A stretch of DNA of 10,659 bases from RGIG9115 sp045603225 (GCA_045603225.1 JAZULT010000077.1:1-10659), one strand, 5' to 3'; positions 1 to 7,248 are shown, counted from the first letter of the stretch. The notes: generated by a model not told the origin, from the sequence alone. Numbers and translations: made by a program.

Positions 1-6
1 ACTGAG

Positions 7-36
7 CTGTACATACATGTATGCAGGTATGTACAG
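7..36. repeat. 10-bp perfect inverted repeat
   Basis: CTGTACATAC at 7-16 is exactly complementary to GTATGTACAG at 27-36, with a 10-nt loop. A second palindrome, CATACATGTATG at 12-23, overlaps it, so two alternative hairpins are possible. It sits at the window edge, so its full extent is unknown. It could be a terminator stem, a protein-binding site or the end of a small mobile element. No T-run follows. Confidence 0.5.
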
Positions 37-40
37 GTCA

Positions 41-86
41 CCCGAAGTCGTACGATGGTACGTCGAGAGGCGAAGTTTGTTCATAG
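41..86 (+). repeat. 46-bp dispersed repeat, copy A
   Basis: This copy aligns without gaps to 217-262, with 34 of 46 bases identical by hand count. The first 13 bases (CCCGAAGTCGTAC) are identical. Each copy contains a small hairpin in which CGTAC pairs with GTACG around a 4-nt loop. The copies have diverged in their second half. No coding function is apparent. Confidence 0.55.
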
Positions 87-96
87 CAAAAAGGAT

Positions 97-130
97 AAAA
101 TCTCAGAAAAATCGAATAAAATGAGATTTT
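97..130. terminator. A/T-flanked inverted repeat, possible bidirectional terminator
   Basis: AAAATCTCA at 97-105 is perfectly complementary to TGAGATTTT at 122-130, with a 16-nt loop. On the plus strand the right arm ends in five T, and on the minus strand it ends in four T. The stem is AT-rich, so it would be a weak terminator. It lies downstream of the minus-strand scaffolding-like gene and could end a transcript arriving from it. Confidence 0.3.
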
Positions 131-216
131 TCATCAGAAATAATATTTTTTAGCAGTATATACTCTGCATTGTTATTCCCTTTTTGCGGTCTGGACTTTT
201 TTTACATCCCCACATG

Positions 217-262
217 CCCGAAGTCGTACATGGGTACGTTGAGCGGTTCGCTTCGTTCGTAG
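217..262 (+). repeat. 46-bp dispersed repeat, copy B
   Basis: This is the second copy of the repeat at 41-86, in the same orientation and 176 bp downstream. It keeps the identical 13-base head, the CGTAC/GTACG mini-hairpin and the tail GTTCGTAG (GTTCATAG in copy A). As in copy A, an inverted repeat follows it, here starting directly at its end. Confidence 0.55.
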
Positions 263-314
263 TTCAATAAAGTGAAAACCGGAGAAAGCCGATTACTTAA
301 TCAAGTTATTGAAC
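262..314. repeat. 9-bp inverted repeat enclosing small hairpins
   Basis: GTTCAATAA at 262-270 pairs perfectly with TTATTGAAC at 306-314. The 35-nt interior contains two short stems, CGG/CCG and CTT/AAG, so a cruciform-like or branched RNA fold is possible. It lies just past the 3' end of the minus-strand gene that stops at 340. There is no clear T-run, so a terminator role is uncertain. Confidence 0.4.
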
Positions 315-339
315 GGTCTGTGCATTTTTCTGCATTCCC

Positions 340-1083
340 TTATAAGTTCCCTTCGATTTTTTTTATGTAATCTTCAAAATCAGCATCCGATAAATTAGCA
401 GCAGTAGCTGAAATGTGCCCCGTAGAGATATAAGAACTTCCGTTTTCCCTGAAGGCAGGCGTTTTCTTTTTGTTGTTCATCATAGCGGTGTACGCCTGAG
501 GAACGGAGCCTGTTTCTTCAAGGGTTTTTTTAAATGTGCTGTCCGAGCGGTACGCTTTGACAAGGTCAAAACTGCTGTCAGCCGCCTTGATTGCGTCAGC
601 GGCTTTAGTAAGCTCGGAGCGAACACTGTCGATGTGAGCCTGTCTGGCTCTTTGTTCCTGCTGCTGCATTACCAGAGTGTCGTACATATCTGCCTTTTTT
701 TCAAGAGCAGAATATTTTTTGTAGTCTTCAAGACTAAGACCTTTCTTTTCCGCCTGCTGTTTGTCCATATGATTTGAGAACAAATTTACAGCGGCATCAT
801 CGTCATCAGTATCAAAATAGCTTTTAAGATTGCTTACAAGATTTTCGTATTTCGATTTGGTTTCCTTATAGTCTTTGAACCTCGAATTGAAAATCCTGTC
901 AATGTTATCCTGATACTCTTCCTTGGTTTCAAATGTTTTGAAATATTTTGTTTCGTTGTCATTGCCTGTTTCAGGTTCGGGTGTACCCTCGTAATCTTTG
1001 TCCCCGATGTTTGTTTCGGCAATAACTGTGTTTTCGTCTCCCGTATTTTCCGGGATAATGCTTTCGTTTAAAATTTCTTCCAT
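340..1083 (-). CDS. Phage capsid scaffolding-like protein (DUF4355-like), orphan
   Basis: The 247-aa product has a very acidic N-terminus (about residues 1-50), then a KTFETKEEYQDNIDRIF segment like the start of phage scaffold/DUF4355 proteins. A long charged helical, probably coiled-coil middle follows (residues 60-170), and a C-terminal tail ends in LSDADFEDYIKKIEG. Family members assist procapsid assembly inside an infected cell and are usually encoded directly before the major capsid gene. I chose the ATG at 1081-1083 because a GGAGGT site lies 7 bases upstream. An upstream in-frame ATG at 1113 would add ten residues but has no such site. The gene looks full length but stands alone: no capsid, portal or terminase gene lies beside it, which suggests a prophage remnant or domesticated gene. 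The family call rests on motif style, not a search. Confidence 0.6.
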   Translation of the reverse strand: MEEILNESIIPENTGDENTVIAETNIGDKDYEGTPEPETGNDNETKYFKTFETKEEYQDNIDRIFNSRFKDYKETKSKYENLVSNLKSYFDTDDDDAAVNLFSNHMDKQQAEKKGLSLEDYKKYSALEKKADMYDTLVMQQQEQRARQAHIDSVRSELTKAADAIKAADSSFDLVKAYRSDSTFKKTLEETGSVPQAYTAMMNNKKKTPAFRENGSSYISTGHISATAANLSDADFEDYIKKIEGNL

Positions 1084-1090
1084 TTTTGGT

Positions 1091-1096
1091 ACCTCC
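1091..1096 (-). promoter_or_regulatory. Ribosome binding site GGAGGT setting the scaffold gene start
   Basis: On the minus strand GGAGGT is followed by 7 bases and then the ATG at 1083-1081. This favours that start over the longer reading frame that begins at 1113. Confidence 0.75.
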
Positions 1097-1111
1097 AATG
1101 AATTTGTAATC

Positions 1112-1126
1112 ACCTGATTAACAGGT
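1112..1126. promoter_or_regulatory. Dyad ACCTG-N5-CAGGT, possible operator
   Basis: ACCTG (1112-1116) and CAGGT (1122-1126) form a perfect 5-bp dyad around five A/T bases. It lies between a possible minus-strand -10 box (1134-1139) and the scaffold-like gene, a position suited to a repressor site. The binding protein is unknown. It could also be a chance palindrome. Confidence 0.25.
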
Positions 1127-1133
1127 TGGTTAT

Positions 1134-1139
1134 ATTATA
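1134..1139 (-). promoter_or_regulatory. Possible -10 box for the minus-strand gene
   Basis: Read on the minus strand this is TATAAT, about 50 bases before the scaffold-like start codon. No good -35 box is found at the right spacing, only a T-rich stretch around 1155-1161. The call is weak. Confidence 0.25.
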
Positions 1140-1188
1140 TCATTTATCAATGTAGAAAAAATTTCAGTTTTATTTTATTTAAAAAATA

Positions 1189-1217
1189 TTGACAAACTCG
1201 CATTGATATGATATTAT
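1189..1217 (+). promoter_or_regulatory. Sigma-A promoter of the iclR–GRE operon
   Basis: TTGACA (1189-1194) and TATTAT (1212-1217) are separated by exactly 17 bases. Transcription should start near 1224, about 35 bases before the iclR start codon. GATATTA occurs twice, at 1210 and 1229, overlapping and following the -10 box, and could be part of an operator for the adjacent regulator. Confidence 0.7.
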
Positions 1218-1258
1218 ATATACATAACGATATTACATATTTATTATGAGGTGATAGA

Positions 1259-2044
1259 ATGTCAAAAGCTCCTGCGGCAGATTATCTGCTGGAAATAATA
1301 GAATTTTTCGCATCGAGCAACAACGAAATCGGAATAGCAGATATAAGTAATGCGCTTAACATCAATAAAAATGCTGTTTCAAGAATACTTGAAGCTCTGC
1401 TTGAAAAAAACTGGATTTATATGTGCGATACAGGTCAGAAAAAATACAGACTCACTCTTCGTCCGTTTTCGCTTATAAGCGGACATATGAAAAATAACAG
1501 TATTGCAAAAATTGCAGAGCCATACATAAATGAGCTGAACAGAAAGCTCGGAGATGCTGTATATCTCGGAATAAGGAATGACAGAAATGTTTTGTATCTT
1601 CTGCACTGCGATTCAACAAAGGAAGTCAGAATTAACGGCTGTGCAGGAGGCAAATATCCGCTTAACTGCTCTGCTCCCGGTAAAATTCTTTTATGTTATT
1701 CAGATGAAAATGAAATCAAAGATTATTTCGCACCGGATGTGGAAAAGAGAACTGAAAATACCATAACCGATTCTGACAGCTTTATGATTGAGGCGGAAAG
1801 AATAAGAAAAGACGGATATGCCATAGATAATGAAGAATTTGCAAAAGGCATAATTTGCATTGCGGTACCTGTTTGTGATTATGCAGGGAACGTCGTAGCA
1901 ACTATTGGTATTTCAAGTCTTACAATTTATGATGATATTAATTCACTGATACATAAGAAACTACCATTGTTAAAAGAAACTGCAAATGAAATATCACTTT
2001 CTCTTGGTGCAGAAAAATTATATTACAAATGGGATCAATTATAA
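1259..2044 (+). CDS. IclR-family transcriptional regulator
   Basis: This 261-aa protein has the length and order of IclR regulators. A winged helix-turn-helix lies at about residues 8-65 (IADISNALNINKNAVSRILEAL). The ligand-binding domain carries the family signatures YPLNCSAPGKILL (133-145) and GYAIDNEEFAKGIICIAVPV (186-205). IclR proteins are cytoplasmic dimers or tetramers that sense a small catabolic metabolite and control a neighbouring degradation operon. The start is supported by GAGGTGAT at 1248-1255. The gene is first in the transcription unit and GRE1 begins 25 bases after it, so it probably controls its own operon through the promoter at 1189. The effector cannot be predicted. It most likely derives from the substrate of the two glycyl radical enzymes and the lactonase-like protein. 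Confidence 0.9.
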   Translation: MSKAPAADYLLEIIEFFASSNNEIGIADISNALNINKNAVSRILEALLEKNWIYMCDTGQKKYRLTLRPFSLISGHMKNNSIAKIAEPYINELNRKLGDAVYLGIRNDRNVLYLLHCDSTKEVRINGCAGGKYPLNCSAPGKILLCYSDENEIKDYFAPDVEKRTENTITDSDSFMIEAERIRKDGYAIDNEEFAKGIICIAVPVCDYAGNVVATIGISSLTIYDDINSLIHKKLPLLKETANEISLSLGAEKLYYKWDQL

Positions 2045-2069
2045 TAAATAATTCCGGAGGAATAAAGTA

Positions 2070-4172
2070 ATGTTTGAAAATCTATATAACTATTATAAAA
2101 CAAAATATTTTGATAAAGTAAAAAACGAACCGGCACCAATACGTGAGGCTCTTATTTTTAAATATACAACTGAAAATATCTTTCAATATATAAAAAAAGA
2201 CGACTATATTGCCGGTTGGTTTGGTAAAAATGATTCAGATTATAAATTGTCTGATATAAAGGATTTTGAATATAATGACTCCTTCAGCGAAAACGAAAAA
2301 AAGATGAGTCAAATACTTAATAATACTTATCTTATTGATACCTGCTATGCAACAGGGCATACGTGTATTGATTACAGAAATATAATAAATAACGGACTTA
2401 TAAGTTACGAAAAGCAAATAAAAAAAGAACTCAAAAAATCCGAAAATACCAATGAGAAAAATATATATCTTAAAGCTATGCTTATTTCTATAGATGCAGT
2501 TCGGATATATGCCGAGCGATTTTCCTTGTTCGCATTGGATATGGCAAATAAAACAAATAATTCGGATGATAAAAAACGATACACACGAATTTCAGATACT
2601 ATGAAAAAAGTGCCTTATAACCCTGCAGAGAACTTTTTCGAGGCGTTATCAGCAGTATGGACTATGCATTGTATGATTCCGATTTCCGACCATTCCTGGG
2701 GAAGTATTTCTCTTGGAAAATTTGATCAATATATGTATCCTTTTTACAAAAAATCACTTAAAAACGGGGATACACGCGAAAATATAAAAGAATATCTTAA
2801 AAATTTCTTTTTACTTCTTGATTCTTACGCAGACGGTGCTTGTGCATTGAATATAGGAGGTATGGATAATAACGGAAACGATTTGACGAACGATCTATCG
2901 TTACTTCTTATAGAAGTTGAAAAAGAAATGCGACTGAGAGCTCCGATATTTGTTGTAAGGATTAACCCATCATTTCCTGAAGATGTTTTTGACAGCCTTA
3001 TAGACTTCAATCTTTTCAGCATCGGGCAGCCAACATTTTATAGCGAATTAAATTGCAGAAAAGCAATGGAGCTCCGTGGGGTTGACAACAAAAAATCGAC
3101 TGAATTCTCAGTCAACAGTTGTATGGGAATAACAATTGCAGGAGAAGAAATTTCAAATATGTGGGCTTGTAAATTCAATACCCATCTACCGCTTGAACTT
3201 GCAATAAACAACGGCAAACCTCTTCACGGAGACCTTCCGTTTAAATTGAAAACTCCCCCAACAAAAGTTGCCAATCTTAACGATTTAATTGAAATATACG
3301 GAAAGTATTATAACGAAATTTTTGAAGTAATTGCACATTTTACACAATTGGATGCAATTAACTGCGAAAAGAATTCACCTAATCCTCTTTTATCTGCTAT
3401 AACAAAGGGGTGCATTGACAAGGGTGTTGACAGAGCGGTTGGGGCAAAATATAATACTGAAACAATTGAAAATATGGGTATGATAAATACAGGAGATGCA
3501 ATTTCTGCAATTAATACTCTTGTTTTCGAAAAAAAGAAATACACATTAAAAGAATTCGCAGAAGCGGCAAAATTTGATTTTACGAATAACACGGAACTAC
3601 TTAACGATATAAAAGAATGTCCAAAATATGGTACTGGTTCAAAAAAAGCGGACGAAATATGCAGACGCCTGACAGAAAAAATATATTTGTGCTGTTTGTC
3701 ACGTAATAAGAACAATTTATATTACATTCCGTCACTTCACACAATTCATGTAAATATAGATTATGGTTATAACCTATATACAACCCTTGACGGTCGAATT
3801 AAAGGAACTCCGGTTAATAAAAATGCTAATCCGTCTGCCCTTGCGAAAGCCACCAATCCGACAAGTGTAATAATATCAGCTGCCACGCTTGGTCAAGAAC
3901 GATTTAGCGGCGGACAACCAATTGATTTATTTTTTGACAAATCATTGTTTGAAACAAAAGAAAAACGTGATAATATCAAAACATTAGTGAAAACATATTT
4001 TGAACTTGGCGGATTACAGTTACAGGTAAACAGTGTTAATCCGGAACTTCTAAAAAAAGCATATGATAACCCTGAAGAACATCGTGATATCATTGTACGT
4101 AAAGGAGGATTTAGTGAACGTTTTGTAGAAATGCCTAAAAATGTACAAGCAGAGTTTATAAAAGGAATATAA
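2070..4172 (+). CDS. Divergent glycyl radical enzyme (pyruvate formate-lyase family), GRE1
   Basis: The 700-aa protein has the PFL-like barrel and a C-terminal glycine-radical domain. Landmarks in order are TGHTCIDY (95-102), GKFDQYMYPFY (216-226), NIGGMDNNGND (261-271), SVNSCMGI (347-354) with Cys351 as candidate thiyl residue, LDGRIKGTP (573-581), GGLQLQVNSVNPELL (647-661) and VRKGGFSERFV (676-686) with Gly680 as candidate radical glycine. Family members use a glycyl/thiyl radical pair to cleave C–C, C–N, C–O or C–S bonds, or to eliminate water, under anoxia. Cys351 lacks the following Val-Glu of the common GCVE dehydratase/lyase motif, and the radical loop reads RKGGF rather than RVSGY or RVAGY. 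The substrate class is therefore unassigned. The start follows GGAGG with 9 bases between. No activating enzyme is in the window. The gene appears more AT-rich than glmM and GRE2. Confidence 0.85.
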   Translation: MFENLYNYYKTKYFDKVKNEPAPIREALIFKYTTENIFQYIKKDDYIAGWFGKNDSDYKLSDIKDFEYNDSFSENEKKMSQILNNTYLIDTCYATGHTCIDYRNIINNGLISYEKQIKKELKKSENTNEKNIYLKAMLISIDAVRIYAERFSLFALDMANKTNNSDDKKRYTRISDTMKKVPYNPAENFFEALSAVWTMHCMIPISDHSWGSISLGKFDQYMYPFYKKSLKNGDTRENIKEYLKNFFLLLDSYADGACALNIGGMDNNGNDLTNDLSLLLIEVEKEMRLRAPIFVVRINPSFPEDVFDSLIDFNLFSIGQPTFYSELNCRKAMELRGVDNKKSTEFSVNSCMGITIAGEEISNMWACKFNTHLPLELAINNGKPLHGDLPFKLKTPPTKVANLNDLIEIYGKYYNEIFEVIAHFTQLDAINCEKNSPNPLLSAITKGCIDKGVDRAVGAKYNTETIENMGMINTGDAISAINTLVFEKKKYTLKEFAEAAKFDFTNNTELLNDIKECPKYGTGSKKADEICRRLTEKIYLCCLSRNKNNLYYIPSLHTIHVNIDYGYNLYTTLDGRIKGTPVNKNANPSALAKATNPTSVIISAATLGQERFSGGQPIDLFFDKSLFETKEKRDNIKTLVKTYFELGGLQLQVNSVNPELLKKAYDNPEEHRDIIVRKGGFSERFVEMPKNVQAEFIKGI

Positions 4173-4181
4173 AAGATTGTT

Positions 4182-4200
4182 AGATAAAGTATATTTATCT
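4182..4200 (+). other. AT-only hairpin between GRE1 and the lactonase gene
   Basis: AGATAAA (4182-4188) pairs perfectly with TTTATCT (4194-4200) around a 5-nt loop and is followed by two T and an A/T-rich run. It sits in the 67-base gap between GRE1 and the next start codon. It could act as a weak attenuator or RNA-processing site that lowers expression of the downstream genes. With only one G-C pair it is not a strong terminator. Confidence 0.3.
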
Positions 4201-4239
4201 TTAAATTCAAATTGTAAAAAATAAAGGAATCTTATTACA

Positions 4240-5223
4240 ATGAAAAAATCAACCTTATTCGCAAAATTACCCGATTACGTAGCTACCCCCGACGGTATGG
4301 CAATAGATAAAGAAGGAAATCTTATACTTGCTTGCCCGAATTATGGCGATCAGTCTATGCCGGGATGCTTATTAAAAATAGATAAAAACAAGAACATAAG
4401 AAAATGGTTTGATGTCCCCGCACACGAAGAAACAGGACTTGCTTCACCTATGGGTATTGCGTTTGGTCCTGACGGAGATTTATACATCTGCGACAATCAG
4501 GGGTGGCCCGGAAAGCCTGAGCTTATAAGAAAAGGTAGAATTTTAAGAGTTCGTATGGATGGTGATACTATTGTAAAGACAACTGTCGTTGCAAAAAATA
4601 TGGAGCATCCAAACGGTATGAGAATCAGGGACGGTTATGTTTATGTAACACAAAGCACATTAGAGCTTGTGAACGACCCTTCCGGAAAACTTGTAAGCTG
4701 TGTTTACCGCTTTAAATTGGATGACGAAAATATAGATATTACAAACACTTTGGAAGATAAAAATATTCTCACTACTTTTATCACAGAAAATCCTGATGAC
4801 CAGTATGGTGTTGACGGAATTGAATTTGACCGGGACGGAAATCTGTTAGTGGGCAATTTTGGTGACGGAGCAGTTTATAAAATCACATTTAACGAGGATT
4901 TGTCGGTTAAGTCAAATAAAATCTGGGCACAGGACAAAGATAATCTCGAAAGCACAGACGGTATGATAATGGATGATGACGGAAACTTATACATAGCAGA
5001 TTTTTGTGCAAATGCCATTGTTAAAATTTTGCCTGACGGAACAGTCACAAAGCTTTGTCAGAACGGGGATACAGACGGCTTTAACGGTGAGCTTGACCAA
5101 CCGGGTGAGCCTATAATCTGGAACGGAAAGCTTATTGTTTCATGCTTTGATCTGGTAACAAGTGATATTGTTGTAAACACTGCACACGAGCTTCCTGCAA
5201 CGCTTGCGCAGATTGAACTTTAA
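4240..5223 (+). CDS. SMP-30/gluconolactonase-like beta-propeller protein
   Basis: The 327-aa product shows six recurring blade motifs: TPDGMAIDKEGNLIL (16-30), SPMGIAFGPDGDLYICD (69-85), HPNGMRIRDGYVYV (123-136), GVDGIEFDRDGNLLVGN (190-206), STDGMIMDDDGNLYIAD (238-254) and QPGEPIIWNGKLIVSC (287-302). Six blades match the SMP-30/gluconolactonase/LRE family, whose members are metal-dependent lactonases or related esterases. The Asn and Asp residues in HPNG, GVDG and STDG are plausible metal or substrate ligands. No signal peptide is visible, so a cytoplasmic site is likely, alongside the oxygen-sensitive neighbours. An AAAGGAA site precedes the start. The stop codon overlaps the ribosome binding site of GRE2, so the two genes are translationally close. 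Hydrolysis of a lactone or cyclic ester before or after a GRE step is an inference. The exact substrate is unknown. Confidence 0.8.
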   Translation: MKKSTLFAKLPDYVATPDGMAIDKEGNLILACPNYGDQSMPGCLLKIDKNKNIRKWFDVPAHEETGLASPMGIAFGPDGDLYICDNQGWPGKPELIRKGRILRVRMDGDTIVKTTVVAKNMEHPNGMRIRDGYVYVTQSTLELVNDPSGKLVSCVYRFKLDDENIDITNTLEDKNILTTFITENPDDQYGVDGIEFDRDGNLLVGNFGDGAVYKITFNEDLSVKSNKIWAQDKDNLESTDGMIMDDDGNLYIADFCANAIVKILPDGTVTKLCQNGDTDGFNGELDQPGEPIIWNGKLIVSCFDLVTSDIVVNTAHELPATLAQIEL

Positions 5224-5235
5224 GGAGATGATTTA

Positions 5236-7201
5236 ATGGGGAATTTATTAAACTTACGTGAATTGATTTTTGAATCAGATGACAGAGCCTGTTTTATCGA
5301 ACGTGACGAGATATTAGGGCGACTTGAAGGTGAAATGGCTGATTATGATAAAACTGATAAATATGCTATTGTTTTTTCGAAGCTTTTAAGCGAGGTTTCG
5401 GTGCCTGTGAATGAAAATGACTATTTTGTACGAAGGTCTGCAGGCACCAAACTATCTTCTTAATTCAACCGGACACCTTAGTCCCGATTACGGTAAAGTG
5501 TTGAGATGCGGATTGAAAGGTATAGTTTCTGAAATAAAAGACATAGCGGAGAAAAAGGGCGATGCTGAATCGGCAAGCTTTGCGGAAAACGCTGTTATTG
5601 TGGCAGAAGCAGTACGTGATTATTGCCTGCGTTATGCGGATGCGGCAGAGATAAACGGATTACATGATGCGGCAAAAGCACTCAGGACAGTTCCTTATGA
5701 GCCTGCATACGATTTCTATTCCGCACTGCAGGGAATATGGATTTTGCATATGATACTCAGCTGTTACATAGGCTCACGTGATTATGCTTTCGGAAACTTT
5801 GACCAATATATGCTTCCGTTTTATGAAAAGGCTGTTTCGGACGGTAAGACCGAAGCTGAGCTTACAGAGCTGCTTGCAGGATTTTTTATAAAAACAAATG
5901 AAATATGCGGAAGATGTTCTCACAATCATAATTCAAAACCTGTATTATGCCAGTCAGCGAAGCAGTATGTCAATATTGGCGGTGAAACACCTAACAGGTT
6001 TTCATGTATGTGCCTGAAAGCGGCAGAGCTTAGTAATATGGCACAGCCTGAAATTGTTGTGCGTCTTAAGCCTGATGCAGATACTGAGTTTACCGAACAG
6101 GTGTTTAAGTCTTTTGAGATTCTGACTGATAAGGTAAATGTGTATAACTACGATACTGTTTACAAATGTCTTATAAACAGAGATGTTAAGCCTGAAATTG
6201 CAAGAGATTTTACATATTCGGCTTGTTGCACTTTTGATTTACATTATCGTAATCCGAGAGGTGAATACTATGTTCCGACCATGCAGATTTTCCTTAAAGT
6301 TCTGCACAGCAGGAATTACGCATCAATAGAAGAAATTTTAAAGGATTATACAGAAGCACTGTCTGAGGATATGAAAAATAAACACTGGATAAAGTCAATA
6401 GAGGATATGCGACAGACTACGGTTCTTGATTCACTTCTTCTTACCGACACCGCAATGGAATGTAAATACGCATACGACAAAGACCGTACTTATTGCCTGA
6501 ATAACTTGTTTTTATCGGGTGTAGCAACGATAGGCGACTCGCTTATGGTGCTTGATAAGCTTGTGTTCAGGGAAAAGCGGTATACTTATGCTGAGTTTAT
6601 GAAAATCCTTGATGATAATTATGAAAACAACGAGGATTTACGTCTTGAAATTCTGAATTATGAAAGGTTCGGAAACGACAGTGAAAACGACATTTATACC
6701 GTTATGGCAGGAAATGCTATGGTTGATGCGGTTGATAATCTTGAAAAGCGTAGTAACGAATATAATATTCCGGGATTTTATTCACTTGAACGTGATAACA
6801 CGTGGAGAGGTGAAGTAGGTGCTTCTCCCGACGGAAGAAAAAGCGGTGAGCCTTACAGCGAGAATCAGTCACCGACCTACGGTGCTGATAAAAAAGGCAT
6901 AACAGCACTGTTAAAAAGTATTTCAAAACTACCGTTTGACAGAACGGCAGGCGGCGGTCTTAATCTGACATTTTCACAAAAGGTTTCATCAGATTTCCTG
7001 AAATCGCTTGTTCTTTCATATTTCAGTATGGGCGGACTGCACGTGGGAATCAGTATTGTTGACCGCAATACTTTTGAGGACGCAATGGTTAATCCCGACA
7101 AATACAAAAGCCTTACAGTCAGACTGTACGGTTTCAGCGAATACTTTATAAACCTACCCGAATGGCAGCAGATTGCTGTATTAAACAGAACCTCATATTA
7201 A
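5236..7201 (+). pseudogene. Second glycyl radical enzyme (GRE2), split by an apparent +1 frameshift
   Basis: Translation starts at 5236 after AAGGAG (5222-5227) and runs in one frame to a TAA at 5461. GRE homology continues in the +1 frame to 7201. Removing one base, for example T5437, joins the frames as DYFVRR–LQAPNYLLNSTGHLSPDY and gives about 654 aa, close to GRE1 in size. Landmarks, numbered on the joined protein, are GHLSPDY (79-85), GNFDQYM (about 186-192), YVNIGGE, SACCTFD (Cys330/Cys331), ASPDGRKSGEP, GGLHVG and VRLYGFSEYF with Gly632 as candidate radical residue. Adjacent cysteines resemble PFL rather than GCVE-type enzymes, but TFD follows instead of VSP. The fragment beginning ATG at 5411 has no ribosome binding site and would lack the N-terminus. 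It may be a true mutation, an assembly error or recoding. All other motifs are intact, which argues against long decay. Confidence 0.75.
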
Positions 7202-7248
7202 CTAAATATTTCATTTATAATTCATTTTTATTTTAATTCCGGATATAC

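Larger units (their letters stand above)
1..339. other. Gene-free, palindrome-rich flank next to a phage relic
   Basis: No convincing coding region was found on either strand. The stretch holds a 10-bp inverted repeat at the window edge, two copies of a 46-bp repeat, a 9-bp inverted repeat with A/T-rich flanks, and another 9-bp inverted repeat further on. These are listed separately. Between about 131 and 216 the sequence is AT-rich with homopolymer T runs and I see nothing else in it. The stretch lies downstream of the minus-strand scaffolding-like gene, where an intact phage would be expected to carry the next structural gene. Confidence 0.6.

Noticed and set aside
415..777. 120-codon open frame on the plus strand
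   Set aside because: It is antisense to the scaffold-like gene, which has a strong ribosome binding site and family-like sequence.
3308..3715. 135-codon open frame on the minus strand
   Set aside because: It lies inside GRE1 and has no ribosome binding site or family features.
5411..7201. Independent shorter GRE gene starting at 5411
   Set aside because: There is no ribosome binding site before that ATG, and its first residues do not fit the family. The missing N-terminus is encoded in the other frame just upstream.
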